NCBI RefSeq assembly: GCF_014279975.1 | Contig: NZ_CP047936.1 | Span: 1,488,001 to 1,552,000, forward strand | Reading direction: 5' to 3' | Length of the DNA stretch: 64,000 bases | Source of the DNA: Synechococcus sp. BIOS-U3-1 | GTDB taxonomy: Bacteria > Cyanobacteriota > Cyanobacteriia > PCC-6307 > Cyanobiaceae | Translations under genes and position numbers: made by a program | In this document: piece after piece, positions 39,530 to 49,436 of the stretch | Position numbering within the stretch: the stretch's first letter is position 1 | Layout of the letters: every line of letters begins with the position of its first letter | Notes under the pieces: generated by a model | What the model was told of the DNA's origin: nothing | The model's database searches: none | What the model saw: only the letters and a program-made list of their open reading frames with translations

Positions 39530-40873
39530 TTGACCACCAAGCCAATAGAGAACGTGCCGGGAACCCCTGGAGATGCTCGTCAACTGAGGTCCGGAGGAAG
39601 TCTCAGCGGTCGCGTGAAGGTCCCTGGTGATAAGTCGATCTCTCATAGGGCCTTGCTATTTGGGGCCATTGCCGAAGGCGAAACAACAATTGAAGGACTT
39701 TTACCGGCAGAGGATCCGGTCAGCACGGCTGCCTGTCTTAGAGCGATGGGAGCTGAGATTAGTTCTGTATCCGAAGGGAAAGTCATCACCGTTCAGGGTG
39801 TTGGCTTGGACGGCCTGCAGGAGCCCAACCAAGTCCTCGACTGCGGAAATTCAGGCACAACCATGCGTCTGATGCTCGGGTTACTGGCTGGACGCGATGG
39901 CCGACATTTTGTGCTGAGCGGGGATGATTCACTCAAGCGAAGACCCATGCAGAGAGTTGGGCAACCGCTCTCATTAATGGGTGCAGACGTACGTGGTCGG
40001 GGTCAAGGCAACTTCGCCCCCCTTGCTGTTCAGGGACGCAAACTTCGTGGTGCTGTTGTCGGCACACCCGTCGCCAGTGCACAGGTGAAATCTGCCCTGC
40101 TACTGGCTGCATTGACTGCGGATGGGACCAGCACGGTGATCGAACCTGCCCACTCTCGTGATCACAGTGAACGCATGCTGAAGGCCTTTGGCGCCGATCT
40201 GGATGTGGGCGGCGAAATGGGTCGCCACATCACCGTTCGCCCTGGTGCTCGACTGCAGGGTCAGCATGTGGTGGTTCCAGGTGACATCAGCTCAGCGGCG
40301 TTCTGGCTAATCGCCGGCGCCCTCGTTCCCGGAGCTGATCTGACCATTGAAAATGTGGGCCTGAATCCAACCCGAACCGGAGTACTGGAGGTCCTGGAGC
40401 AGATGGGAGCCCGGGTCGAAGTGCTCAATCAGCGTGATGTAGCAGGCGAACCAGTCGGGGACCTGCGTGTCAAACATGGGTCACTACAACCCTTCCGGTT
40501 TGGTGAAGAAATCATGCCGCGCCTGGTCGATGAAGTCCCGATCCTTAGCGTGGCGGCATGCTTCTGCGATGGCGAAAGCCGAATCACCGGGGCTGCTGAA
40601 CTGAGGGTGAAGGAAACAGACCGTTTGGCGGTGATGGCGCGCCAGCTCAAAGCCATGGGCGCGGACATCGAGGAGCATCCAGACGGACTCACCATCCGTG
40701 GTGGTAGACCGCTGAAAGGTGCACAACTCGACAGCGAAACCGACCATCGTGTGGCCATGAGCCTCGCAGTGGCGGCCCTGATGGCTAAGGGTGATTCAAC
40801 CCTAGTTCGCAGTGAGGCTGCAGCCGTCAGTTACCCCAGCTTCTGGAGCGATCTCGAACGACTGCAGCGTTGA
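39530..40873 (+). CDS. aroA: 5-enolpyruvylshikimate-3-phosphate synthase
   Basis: The 447-residue enzyme starts at TTG (39530). Motifs are complete: [31 protein letters not shown], and the late [12 protein letters not shown] with [13 protein letters not shown]. The GNSGTTMR form, rather than GNAGTAMR, resembles class II enzymes. It joins shikimate-3-phosphate and PEP in aromatic amino-acid synthesis. Its stop overlaps the next gene's TTG start by 4 bases. Confidence 0.96.
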   Translation: MTTKPIENVPGTPGDARQLRSGGSLSGRVKVPGDKSISHRALLFGAIAEGETTIEGLLPAEDPVSTAACLRAMGAEISSVSEGKVITVQGVGLDGLQEPNQVLDCGNSGTTMRLMLGLLAGRDGRHFVLSGDDSLKRRPMQRVGQPLSLMGADVRGRGQGNFAPLAVQGRKLRGAVVGTPVASAQVKSALLLAALTADGTSTVIEPAHSRDHSERMLKAFGADLDVGGEMGRHITVRPGARLQGQHVVVPGDISSAAFWLIAGALVPGADLTIENVGLNPTRTGVLEVLEQMGARVEVLNQRDVAGEPVGDLRVKHGSLQPFRFGEEIMPRLVDEVPILSVAACFCDGESRITGAAELRVKETDRLAVMARQLKAMGADIEEHPDGLTIRGGRPLKGAQLDSETDHRVAMSLAVAALMAKGDSTLVRSEAAAVSYPSFWSDLERLQR

Positions 40874-41790
40874 GCCATCCACTCGGTCGACTCAGGCCGC
40901 TCGATACGGCTGACGGAAGTCTGAGTCTTCACAGCGAACAGTTTGATGAAGCGTTTCACAGTTCCACAGGGGCTCTGGAAGAGTCAAAAGCGAAATTTGT
41001 CCGACCCGCGGAGCTGGGAAGGTACTCGCAAGCCAGCGAGCTGAAACTGCTCGATGTCTGCTTCGGACTGGGATACAACAGTGCGTCCGTGATGCATGCA
41101 CTGCAACAAACCAGCCCACCCAGGATTGTGTGGTGGGGGCTGGAAGTTGATCCGCGGCCACTCCAATGGGCACTGAGTCAGCAACCGTTTCGTGACCTCT
41201 GGGCCGGTATCGTCCTGCAGCGATTTGAGCAGCTTCACAAGAGCGGCAGCTGGTGTGACGCCGGGGGACAGGGAACAATGCTTTGGGGCGATGCGCGCCA
41301 AAACCTGAAGGGCTTACCAAGCAGTTACCAGCCAGACCTAATCCTCATGGATGCCTTTTCCCCAGGGCACTGCCCCCAGCTCTGGAGCGAGGAATTCCTC
41401 GGAGCTCTGGCCAGCCGCCTAGCACCGGGGGGACGACTGCTCACCTATTGCAGAGCCGCTGCAGTGAGAAGCAGCCTGCGGCGAGCAGGGCTGAGACTTC
41501 GCACACTGCGTCCAGCAGCCCGCCATCGGCTCGAATGGAGCTCTGGAACCCTGGCAGTGAAACCACACTCCACAGACCCATTGGCGATGGAAGGGCCGGG
41601 CTGGACCGTGCTGAGTCCGATGGAAGAAGAGCACCTCAACACAAGAGCCTCAGTGCCCTATCGGGATCCTGAGAGTGTTGACGAGCCCGGAATGATTCAT
41701 CAGAGGAGAGAGCGCGAACAGCAGTCCTGTGGCCTGGAGAGCACGAGCGCCTGGCAACGCCGCTGGTTGATGAAAAAACCTTCAGCTTGA
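40870..41790 (+). CDS. MnmC-like SAM-dependent methyltransferase
   Basis: It has the MnmC/DUF752 methyltransferase features: [21 protein letters not shown], the SAM loop [14 protein letters not shown], acidic LEVDP, and [22 protein letters not shown]. The family finishes the mnm5 modification of wobble uridine in tRNA. There is no FAD domain as in E. coli MnmC, which is common in cyanobacteria. It begins with TTG overlapping the aroA stop. Confidence 0.88.
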   Translation: MSHPLGRLRPLDTADGSLSLHSEQFDEAFHSSTGALEESKAKFVRPAELGRYSQASELKLLDVCFGLGYNSASVMHALQQTSPPRIVWWGLEVDPRPLQWALSQQPFRDLWAGIVLQRFEQLHKSGSWCDAGGQGTMLWGDARQNLKGLPSSYQPDLILMDAFSPGHCPQLWSEEFLGALASRLAPGGRLLTYCRAAAVRSSLRRAGLRLRTLRPAARHRLEWSSGTLAVKPHSTDPLAMEGPGWTVLSPMEEEHLNTRASVPYRDPESVDEPGMIHQRREREQQSCGLESTSAWQRRWLMKKPSA

Positions 41791-41933
41791 TTCCCATATC
41801 ACCTAAATGTGGCTCTAAACCGCCGTGACAAGTCTCAATCTCAAGGCTGCAGCGACATCAAAATCGATTGTGCAAGCTGAATCAAAACGATCTGAACAAA
41901 CTATTTTTGCTACTCACATCAACTTCCGCCCGT

Positions 41934-42041
41934 ATGAAAAACATGGCCAACGGGGGGATGTCGATGGTCTTTTCTGTTAATTCATGGTGGGGAGTTCAAG
42001 ACATCGTCGATTTCGGGCCCATGAAGGTCCAGTCTGAATGA
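41934..42041 (+). CDS. Possible 35-residue peptide
   Basis: An ATG at 41934 opens MKNMANGGMSMVFSVNSWWGVQD... and stops at 42041. It sits in a gap of 530 bases just before another small frame. Support is weak: plausible composition only. Confidence 0.2.
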   Translation: MKNMANGGMSMVFSVNSWWGVQDIVDFGPMKVQSE

Positions 42042-42060
42042 AGTGATGTGCATTTCTGCC

Positions 42061-42246
42061 ATGACTTTCACCCTGTCCGGCTTCGACGCCTGGACATTTC
42101 AGATCGTCTTTTACGGCAGTCTTCTGGTTCTTGAAGCCCTGCATGACGACGAGCGCCTCAGCACAGTGCTCCAACCGATGGACTGCACCCGTCAGCGGGC
42201 CCATGCCTTAATCCGTCAACCCAGTTGCACCTTGGTCGGCCGTTAA
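42061..42246 (+). CDS. Possible small protein, 61 residues
   Basis: The frame (MTFTLSGFDAWTFQIVFYGSLLVLEALHDDERL...) has a hydrophobic first half and a polar, basic second half. Starts at 42043 or 42046 are also possible. It ends 74 bases before glmU. No family is recognised. Confidence 0.35.
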   Translation: MTFTLSGFDAWTFQIVFYGSLLVLEALHDDERLSTVLQPMDCTRQRAHALIRQPSCTLVGR

Positions 42247-42320
42247 AGAGATCACAAACCTTTCTGGTGGGCTGAACTCACCGGATCCCGGTAGATTCCG
42301 CCCGATCCGCATTGCTTTTC

Positions 42321-43673
42321 ATGCTCGCCGTCGCTGTTCTGGCCGCAGGCAAAGGCACCCGCATGAAGAGTGCATTGCCGAAGGTGCTTCAGCCACTGGC
42401 GGGCGCCACTTTGGTGGAACGAGTTCTTGCCAGCGCCGGCAATCTGCATCCTGAGCGCCGAATTCTGATCGTTGGCCATCAGGCCGGTCGTGTTGAGCAG
42501 CAGCTGAGCACAGTCGGCGGGCTCGAGTTTGTTCTGCAGGATCCTCAGAACGGCACAGGCCATGCCGTGCAACAGCTGCTGAAGCCATTGGAGGCTTTTG
42601 AGGGAGAGCTGCTGGTCTTAAACGGCGACGTTCCACTGCTGCGTGCGGAAACCATCGATCAGTTGGTGGCCACACACCGGAGCAGTGGCGCCGATGTGAC
42701 GCTGCTAACGGCAAGACTGGAAGATCCCACTGGATATGGCCGTGTTTTTGCGACTGCGGATGGCATGGTCAGCGCAATCATCGAGCATCGCGACTGCAGT
42801 GAGGAACAACGCTGCAACAACCTCACCAATGCGGGCATCTACTGCTTCAATTGGCGCAAGCTCGCAGCCGTGCTCCCGACGCTGAGCACTGACAACGACC
42901 AAGGTGAGTTGTACCTCACCGACACCGTTGGCATGCTCGATCGGGCTATGCACCTGGAAGTGCCTGATTCCGATGAAGTCAACGGAATCAACAACCGGCG
43001 CCAGCTTGCTCAATGCGAAGCCCTGTTGCAGCAGCGTCTCAAGGAGCACTGGATGGACGAGGGAGTCACCTTTGTGGATCCGAACAGCTGCAGCCTGAGT
43101 GAAACCTGCCAGTTCGGTCGCGATGTGGTGATCGAAGCTCAGACCCACCTCCGAGGCACCTGCCAGATCGGTGACAACTGCCGACTAGGACCCGGCAGCC
43201 TTCTCGAGGATGCGGTGCTTGGCGCGGGGTGCACCGTGCTGCATTCGGTGATCAACCAGGCTGCGGTAGGAAGCAACACTGCCATTGGACCGTTCGCCCA
43301 CCTCCGACCCGCTGCTGCAATCGGTGATGACTGCAAGATCGGCAATTTTGTGGAGGTGAAGAAAAGCACGATTGGCAGCGGCAGCAAGGTGAATCACCTC
43401 AGCTACATCGGCGATGCCGAGCTGGGAACCAATGTGAATGTTGGCGCTGGAACAATCACAGCTAATTACGACGGCGTGAACAAACACCGCACCGTGATCG
43501 GTGACGACAGCAAAACAGGTGCCAATTCAGTGCTGGTGGCACCGATCACCCTCGGCAAGAGGGTCACGGTGGCGGCCGGTTCAACCCTCACCAAGAACGT
43601 TGCAGATGGAGCTTTAGCGATTGGACGCGCCAAACAGATGATGAAAGAGAACTGGTCTGCAGCAAAGCCATAG
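42321..43673 (+). CDS. glmU: Bifunctional GlcNAc-1-P uridylyltransferase / GlcN-1-P acetyltransferase
   Basis: The start at 42321 ([15 protein letters not shown]) gives 450 residues. The N-terminal pyrophosphorylase has [17 protein letters not shown] and LNGDVPLL. The C-terminal left-handed beta-helix has hexapeptide repeats, with catalytic stretches [23 protein letters not shown] and [11 protein letters not shown]. It makes UDP-GlcNAc for peptidoglycan and LPS. Confidence 0.97.
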   Translation: MLAVAVLAAGKGTRMKSALPKVLQPLAGATLVERVLASAGNLHPERRILIVGHQAGRVEQQLSTVGGLEFVLQDPQNGTGHAVQQLLKPLEAFEGELLVLNGDVPLLRAETIDQLVATHRSSGADVTLLTARLEDPTGYGRVFATADGMVSAIIEHRDCSEEQRCNNLTNAGIYCFNWRKLAAVLPTLSTDNDQGELYLTDTVGMLDRAMHLEVPDSDEVNGINNRRQLAQCEALLQQRLKEHWMDEGVTFVDPNSCSLSETCQFGRDVVIEAQTHLRGTCQIGDNCRLGPGSLLEDAVLGAGCTVLHSVINQAAVGSNTAIGPFAHLRPAAAIGDDCKIGNFVEVKKSTIGSGSKVNHLSYIGDAELGTNVNVGAGTITANYDGVNKHRTVIGDDSKTGANSVLVAPITLGKRVTVAAGSTLTKNVADGALAIGRAKQMMKENWSAAKP

Positions 43674-43762
43674 AGCCAACCAAAACTGCATCTTGTGCCA
43701 AGGCATCGTTTGTAATCCCAAGCGCTCATGGAGACGAAGTCAGAATCTGTCGCTCGAACAAC

Positions 43763-43924
43763 TCAGCACTTTTGGGATCTATAACCCTCAATCATCAGCT
43801 GACGCTGAGCGTTGGTTCCACTACCAACAAGGGTGTCATTGATGGTGCTTTTGCCATCAATCGAGCCCGACAGATTGTCAGAGATGGGTGCTTTCGACAG
43901 CACAGCCAACCCAGCTCCTGACAT
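43763..43924 (-). CDS. Possible small protein, 53 residues
   Basis: A minus-strand ATG at 43924 opens a frame MSGAGLAVLSKAPISDNLSG... that ends at 43763. It has uniform, protein-like composition (Ser, Gly, Thr, Asn) and lies divergent from the lipid-kinase gene in an otherwise empty 270-base gap. No family is recognised. Confidence 0.45.
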   Translation of the reverse strand: MSGAGLAVLSKAPISDNLSGSIDGKSTINDTLVGSGTNAQRQLMIEGYRSQKC

Positions 43925-43946
43925 CCGACCTCACGCCTGAGCATCG

Positions 43947-45254
43947 ATGCCGTCGAAGATTGTTCTCAATGCCGATCTGAACGTCTGTGCGGCACTCAGA
44001 TCCTGGGTTTGCAACAACAGTGAGGTGCTCAAAGGTTTCGATCTTCTCGTTGCTGAGGATGTACTTGAGCGGATGAGCAGCGGCGGAAGCCTCGACAATC
44101 TTGCTGTGTCGTCTTCACGAGCTATCGCAGAAGGAGGCGATATCGAACTTGCCGCGACGATTCTGCACGGTGATGTCAGCGGCCTAGTTCATTTCCCTTC
44201 CCCAGGAGCTGAACGGGCAGGGGATGTGCTTTCAGAGCCGCTCCTACGCGCAGCACTGCTCAACAACCTGCCGATTGCGCTCAATCCCGCCACCGCGTCG
44301 GCAATCCTTCGCGGCATCAAGGGAAGTCGCCGGGGCTTTTTGATCTTCAACCCCGTCGCCGGACAAGGCGATCCCAACGTCGAACTCGCCGAGATCCGCA
44401 ACTATCTCGAGCCGCAGATCATGCTTGAGGTGTGGATGACCAAACCCGGGCTGGATCCGGGCGTGCAAGCACAAGAACTGATTAAGGAGATCAACGCCTT
44501 CGATCAGGAGGGTCAGGGTAAATCGCTGATCATCGCCTCAGGTGGTGATGGAACGGTGGGTGCCGTCGCCAGCGCACTGCGAGGCACAGACATTCCTCTG
44601 GGCATCATTCCCCGGGGAACGGCCAACGCCTTCTCAGTCGCGCTGGGGATTCCAACTTCAGTGAAGGCCGCCTGCACCAATCTGATCCTTGGCAACACGC
44701 GCCTGGTGGATGTGGCGCTCTGCAATGACAAGCCGATGATCCTGCTAGCAGGACTTGGCTTCGAAGCCGGCATGGTGAACAAAGCCAGCCGTGAACTGAA
44801 AAACATGCTGGGGCCGATGGCTTACATCTTCTCAGGAGCCCGCCAGTTGGTAGAACAGCAACCCTTTGATGCCAAATTGACCATCGACGGCGAAGCAACG
44901 GAAGTGCATGCCAGCGCTATCACCGTGGCCAACGCCGCTCCAGCCACATCCGTGATGGCCCAGGGATTCGGACAGGTGATCCCCGATGACGGCCAGCTTG
45001 AGGTGATCATCGCTTCACCACGAGGCCGGATGGGAGGGTTCTCGGTGTTGTCCAGCCTGGCGAAATCAGCAGTGCTCAAGAACAGCGCCAACAATGCCGA
45101 TATCTTTTGCGTACGTACCCATCAACTGAGCGTGACGCTTCCAAAGCCTCAATCCATGGTCATTGATGGTGAAATCGAGGAAACCGATCACATGACCGTG
45201 TCGGTGATTCCTGATGCGCTGAAGGTCATCGCACCGATCCGACTCAGCCCTTGA
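43947..45254 (+). CDS. Methylglyoxal-synthase-like domain fused to a diacylglycerol/lipid kinase
   Basis: The first ~125 residues follow the methylglyoxal-synthase fold (GGDIELAATILHGDVSGLVHF, then LLRAALLNNLPIALNPATA) but have changed residues where that enzyme's catalytic pair sits. The rest is a DAGK/YegS-type kinase: FLIFNPVAGQGD, IIASGGDGTVGAVASAL, IPRGTANAFSVALGIP and a C-terminal VIDGE. It probably phosphorylates a lipid or related alcohol. The ending overlaps the next gene's TTG start by 4 bases. Confidence 0.88.
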   Translation: MPSKIVLNADLNVCAALRSWVCNNSEVLKGFDLLVAEDVLERMSSGGSLDNLAVSSSRAIAEGGDIELAATILHGDVSGLVHFPSPGAERAGDVLSEPLLRAALLNNLPIALNPATASAILRGIKGSRRGFLIFNPVAGQGDPNVELAEIRNYLEPQIMLEVWMTKPGLDPGVQAQELIKEINAFDQEGQGKSLIIASGGDGTVGAVASALRGTDIPLGIIPRGTANAFSVALGIPTSVKAACTNLILGNTRLVDVALCNDKPMILLAGLGFEAGMVNKASRELKNMLGPMAYIFSGARQLVEQQPFDAKLTIDGEATEVHASAITVANAAPATSVMAQGFGQVIPDDGQLEVIIASPRGRMGGFSVLSSLAKSAVLKNSANNADIFCVRTHQLSVTLPKPQSMVIDGEIEETDHMTVSVIPDALKVIAPIRLSP

Positions 45255-46828
45255 ATCTCGCCAGCGACCCGCCGATCGAGCGCAAGATGATGCGCATGGC
45301 GCATCGTGTTCGCTGGCAGCATCCAGCGATCAGCGCACGCAAGATTGATCAGACACGGCTGGTGATCGAGCAGCCAGGCATGAACGGCGGGGAGCACTCC
45401 GCCTTTCACTTTCTGGTTCTTGGTGACAGTGGAACCGGCCGCCATCGACGCCATAGCCCTCCACGTCACATTGCTGAACGTCTGCTCCCGCACAAAGACA
45501 AAGCTGCGTTTCTACTGCACACAGGTGATGTGGTTTATCTGGTGGGTGCCGCAGCCCAGTACCGCAACAACTTTATTCGCCCTTATCGGGAATGGCTCAC
45601 TGGTGGGGAGGACTGGGAAAGCATCCATCCGCAGAGACTGGTGTTCAACCAGCCATTCCTGCCGGTGCTCGGCAACCACGACTACTACGATCTGGCACCC
45701 ATGATCTCGGCACTGGCCGGATTGACCCTGCCCCTGCGTCGCCATCTGCAGTGGTTTCACGACGTGGACACGGGATGGCGCGGATCCGATCAGGGAGGCT
45801 GCTTTGCCTACGCCTTCATGGATGTGCTGTCGGATGTGACCAGCAGTCAATTAGACGACTATCTCGACCGCCATTACACGGCTGAATGGGATGGTCAACG
45901 CTGCCTCCAATACCAACCGGGGCATCACACCAAACTGCCGAACCGCTACTACCGGTTTCGCCATGCCGGTGTGGACGTCTTCGCGCTCGACTCCAACACC
46001 CTGATTGCTCCGTTGAGCGGACGGGACGACCGTGCGTCGCTGCGACAACAGCTGAAATCCCTCGACGACGAGCAGACTCGCTGCCTGAAAGCGCTGTCGC
46101 TGAGGGCGCGCGATGAACACCAATGCGATGGATTAATGGACGATCTCGAGACCCTGCAAGAGGAACGGCTCGACCTGCAACGGAGACTTCATCATCACGC
46201 AGCCGAAGATGGCGAGCAGCTCACGTGGCTGCGCGACGGACTGATCGCATCCCATCGGGATCCTGGTGCGCGCGGCCGGATCCTGACGCTGCATCACCCT
46301 CCCTACGTGACCGAGAGAACCAAATGGTCACAGGCTGACACCATGGGCATCAGACAACGGCTGCGCAATGTTCTTGATGATGTCAACAGAGCCCTCGGCC
46401 GTCAGATTCGCAGCCAGCGAACCGTCGATCTCGTGCTCAGCGGTCATGCTCACTGCCTCGAGATTTTGAGAACTCACGACACCGGTCACGGTGATTCGTT
46501 CACCAACTGGGCTGTTTGCGGCGGCAGTGGCTACAGCCTGCGAGACCAGCGAGGTCAGGGCCCACAGCTCAGCGAATCACAGAGCAATGGAGAGCAGCGG
46601 CAGGTCGCCACCAGTGACCTTTACGTCGGCAGAAGCTGGGCTGACTGCGATGGCGGCAAGGCATACAGTGCCCTGCGAGTTGACATCAGCAAAGGAAGCC
46701 CTCTACGGATCCAGCTGACACCCCTGATCTCCAATCGTGAGGAGAATGGCTGGAATGAGGTCACGATGGATCCGATCGAACTACCGCAACCTGATCAACT
46801 CAAGACAATGATCTCAAAGGCTGATTAG
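45251..46828 (+). CDS. Calcineurin-like metallophosphoesterase
   Basis: The 525-residue protein contains all metal-binding motifs in order: LGDSGTG (near 58), HTGDVVYLVG, GNHDYYDLAP, LHHPPYVTE and LSGHAHCLEI. No signal peptide is seen. A middle insertion (about 255-320) is rich in charged helix and may be a coiled coil. The start is TTG at 45251, coupled to the lipid kinase; later ATGs near 45287 are possible. Substrate unknown. Confidence 0.88.
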   Translation: MNLASDPPIERKMMRMAHRVRWQHPAISARKIDQTRLVIEQPGMNGGEHSAFHFLVLGDSGTGRHRRHSPPRHIAERLLPHKDKAAFLLHTGDVVYLVGAAAQYRNNFIRPYREWLTGGEDWESIHPQRLVFNQPFLPVLGNHDYYDLAPMISALAGLTLPLRRHLQWFHDVDTGWRGSDQGGCFAYAFMDVLSDVTSSQLDDYLDRHYTAEWDGQRCLQYQPGHHTKLPNRYYRFRHAGVDVFALDSNTLIAPLSGRDDRASLRQQLKSLDDEQTRCLKALSLRARDEHQCDGLMDDLETLQEERLDLQRRLHHHAAEDGEQLTWLRDGLIASHRDPGARGRILTLHHPPYVTERTKWSQADTMGIRQRLRNVLDDVNRALGRQIRSQRTVDLVLSGHAHCLEILRTHDTGHGDSFTNWAVCGGSGYSLRDQRGQGPQLSESQSNGEQRQVATSDLYVGRSWADCDGGKAYSALRVDISKGSPLRIQLTPLISNREENGWNEVTMDPIELPQPDQLKTMISKAD

Positions 46829-46958
46829 GGGGTTGCCAAAACTCGTTTCAGGTCAGATCAATGCATCAACCTGATACGGATTCCCTGATTGTCTTCAGGT
46901 GATGACGATGGCCTAACGCTGATCATGCGGGACGTTGGGTGGATCCATCACTGGATCC

Positions 46959-47153
46959 ATGAACGATCACAAGCGCTACACGGTGCGATACCGCGACGCC
47001 AGGAGCCAACAGATCGAATCCTGTTACTACGCCGGTGATGCGTTTGAAGCCAGAGTGCTCGCCATGGAGGCGGTTCCCTACATTCGAAACCATCCCCATG
47101 CCATCGATCTGATTCGCTGCGAAGACGCCCAGTCAGGAGTGATGGCGGCCTAA
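46959..47153 (+). CDS. Small conserved-looking protein, 64 residues
   Basis: An ATG at 46959 gives MNDHKRYTVRYRDARSQQIESCYYAG..., a short beta-alpha protein without membrane segments. The alternative upstream start at 46935 is less likely. It lies between the phosphoesterase and the convergent murF. Similar short proteins occur in marine Synechococcus; function unknown. Confidence 0.55.
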   Translation: MNDHKRYTVRYRDARSQQIESCYYAGDAFEARVLAMEAVPYIRNHPHAIDLIRCEDAQSGVMAA

Positions 47154-47163
47154 ACCGCAGTCC

Positions 47164-48564
47164 TCAGGGTTGTTTGAGCAAAGGGATCAGTCGCTCAAGA
47201 GCCACTCCGCGGCTGGCCTTGAGCAACAGCGTGTCGCCTGGCTGCAACCAACGATTGAGAGTTTCCGCAGCCAGTTCGGGCGACTCCACAAGAGCAAATC
47301 GCTCCAGGGATGACGCAGCTCTCTGCATGGCAGCAGCCTCCTCACCCGACGCCACCGCCACCAACCCGTCCAATCCGAGCTGGATGGCTCTAGCGACAAC
47401 GGCCTCGTGCAGCTCAATGCTGCTAATGCCGAGCTCGAGCATGGTCCCGAGAACGGCGAATCGACGACCAGACTGCTGTGCCAGGAGATCCAGAGCTGCG
47501 AGCACTGCTTCCGGTGAGGCGTTGTAAGTCTCATCGAGAAGAGTAAGTGTGCCGATGCTCAAGCGCCGGTTGCGGCCACCGGGAACGGTCACCTTGAGGT
47601 CCTGAAGATCAACCAGAGGAACACCAAGCTCAGAGGCCACCGCCAGAGCCAACATCAAGTTGCGGGCGTTGTGACGACCGTCCAGAGGACAGGAGAAGCG
47701 CAGACCCTCCAGGCTGAGCAAACCCTGCTGCGCATCATGAATCCCCACCAGATCAGCAGCAGGACAATCACTCTCCGGCAGGTCAGAAGCAATGTCATCT
47801 TCAAGCGCAACCCGCAGCGTGCGACCACTCCAGCAGCGCGACAGGGCAGCTTCTAACAGGGGATCACCCGCTGGGATCACAACCACTCCCTGGGGAGCTA
47901 AAGCGGCAGTGATCTCACACTTTGCCGTGGCGATGGCCGCACGACTGCCAAGCCGACCGATATGTGCCGTACCGATGTTGGTGATCACGGCAATCTCCGG
48001 TTCAACGCAACGGGAGAGACGTTCAATCTCGCCCAGGCCACGCATGCCCATTTCCAAAACCACAGCAGCATGACCTTGGTGAGCACCCATCAGGGTGAGC
48101 GGCACGCCGATGTCATTGTTGTTATTGCTAACCGTGGCCTGAATCTCTCCGAGAGGCGCCAGCGCTACTCGGATCAGCTCACGGGTGGTTGTCTTACCAG
48201 CTGAACCGGTCACAGCAACGATGCCAGCCTTCAGCTGACGCCTATGCAACGTGGCCAGCTGCTGATAGGCCCAAAGCGTGTTCTCAACCCGCCAGTGCAG
48301 AAGCCCATCCGGCAGGGGATGATTCCAGTCTTGATCAACAACAGCAGCTTGCGCGCCAAGCTCCGCGGCTTGATCCAAAAAGGTATGCCCATCAAACCGC
48401 TCGCCGCGCAGGGGAATAAAAAAAGCACCCGGTTGCAGCTGGCGACTATCGCTGCAGACCGGTCCGAGCTCGAGCTGCAGATCCACCTGCAGATCATTTG
48501 GTGTTGTTGCACCCATCTCGGGATGCCCCCAAAGCTGCACAAGGTGAGCGAGCTGCAGCGTCAT
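47164..48564 (-). CDS. murF: UDP-MurNAc-tripeptide D-Ala-D-Ala ligase
   Basis: The 466-residue Mur ligase has the ATP loop VTGSAGKTTTRELIRVAL near 118-135, SNNNNDIGVPLTLM, the carbamylated-lysine region, and the C-terminal DETYNASPEAVLAAL typical of MurF. It adds D-Ala-D-Ala to the peptidoglycan precursor in the cytoplasm. Its start overlaps the stop of the upstream membrane protein gene by 4 bases. Confidence 0.96.
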   Translation of the reverse strand: MTLQLAHLVQLWGHPEMGATTPNDLQVDLQLELGPVCSDSRQLQPGAFFIPLRGERFDGHTFLDQAAELGAQAAVVDQDWNHPLPDGLLHWRVENTLWAYQQLATLHRRQLKAGIVAVTGSAGKTTTRELIRVALAPLGEIQATVSNNNNDIGVPLTLMGAHQGHAAVVLEMGMRGLGEIERLSRCVEPEIAVITNIGTAHIGRLGSRAAIATAKCEITAALAPQGVVVIPAGDPLLEAALSRCWSGRTLRVALEDDIASDLPESDCPAADLVGIHDAQQGLLSLEGLRFSCPLDGRHNARNLMLALAVASELGVPLVDLQDLKVTVPGGRNRRLSIGTLTLLDETYNASPEAVLAALDLLAQQSGRRFAVLGTMLELGISSIELHEAVVARAIQLGLDGLVAVASGEEAAAMQRAASSLERFALVESPELAAETLNRWLQPGDTLLLKASRGVALERLIPLLKQP

Positions 48565-49343
48565 GGCGAAGGCAACAGATCAAACATGATCATGCCGCCG
48601 CCCACCCGGGCCGGCCTGGCGAGCAGATGTTGATTGACATCTTCGAGCGTGATGGCGTCATAGCCCTGCTCCTGCAGAGTGGCCCACCAGCTTTCAGCAC
48701 GCTCACGTCTGAGTGCCTGTGGAACTTCAGACCACAAACCAGAATCAACAACAAGCACCGCAGCATTCTCAGCAGGAACAGGACGCGCGGACATCAACAA
48801 GCCCGCTGGAGCTGCGCGATCGGCATCCACTTGCTCCAGCAGTTTCAACAAGGGATCCACCTGAAGGACAGGCAGCTCGGACTTAGGGAGTTCAAAAGTC
48901 TCAGGCTCAGGTGTTGTGACCTGAATCGACTCTTGTTGAGGAGACGTTTGCTGTGATGTTTGTTCTGGATCTACTGCAGCCGGCAAGATCTCCGGCTCTG
49001 ACATCAGCGGTCGAGCCTCAGGCAATGGAGTCGTCAGAATGCGTTCGACAGCCGGAACGGGATCTGCACCGGCAGGGTTCATGGCTGCGCGCAGCTGGAT
49101 AACACCAAGAGCCAGCAGCAAAATCAGAACAACCAGCAGCACGGGCCAGAAAAGAGGAGCTAGATCCTGCGGCCAGAATCCAGGCGTGGAGAGATCACCC
49201 TCCCGGTTGCGTCGCCAGAGTTCCTGAACGCGTAGGCGCAGATCCGCAGCCGCAGCGGGAAGATCCTGACGCAGGGCGTCCCAGGGGCTCTGATAGGGAG
49301 CCGGAAGCGAACGTTCGTCCCTTGCGTCCTGATCCTGCATCAC
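48561..49343 (-). CDS. Single-pass membrane protein with periplasmic C-domain, unknown
   Basis: The 260-residue protein has a cytoplasmic start (~65 residues), one membrane segment (about 68-88, PVLLVVLILLLALGVI), a Pro/Glu/Gln-rich linker, and a C-terminal domain ending GGGMIMFDLLP. No catalytic motif is visible. Overlap with murF suggests a cell-envelope role, but this is inference. Confidence 0.7.
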   Translation of the reverse strand: MMQDQDARDERSLPAPYQSPWDALRQDLPAAAADLRLRVQELWRRNREGDLSTPGFWPQDLAPLFWPVLLVVLILLLALGVIQLRAAMNPAGADPVPAVERILTTPLPEARPLMSEPEILPAAVDPEQTSQQTSPQQESIQVTTPEPETFELPKSELPVLQVDPLLKLLEQVDADRAAPAGLLMSARPVPAENAAVLVVDSGLWSEVPQALRRERAESWWATLQEQGYDAITLEDVNQHLLARPARVGGGMIMFDLLPSP

Positions 49344-49436
49344 TTAAGAGTTGGGACATTGAAACCGAGTGCCGCCCAGTTGGTGCGCACCAGGTTCATT
49401 CCAATCATGGCCTGCCCTGACGGCGATGTGCTGGTT

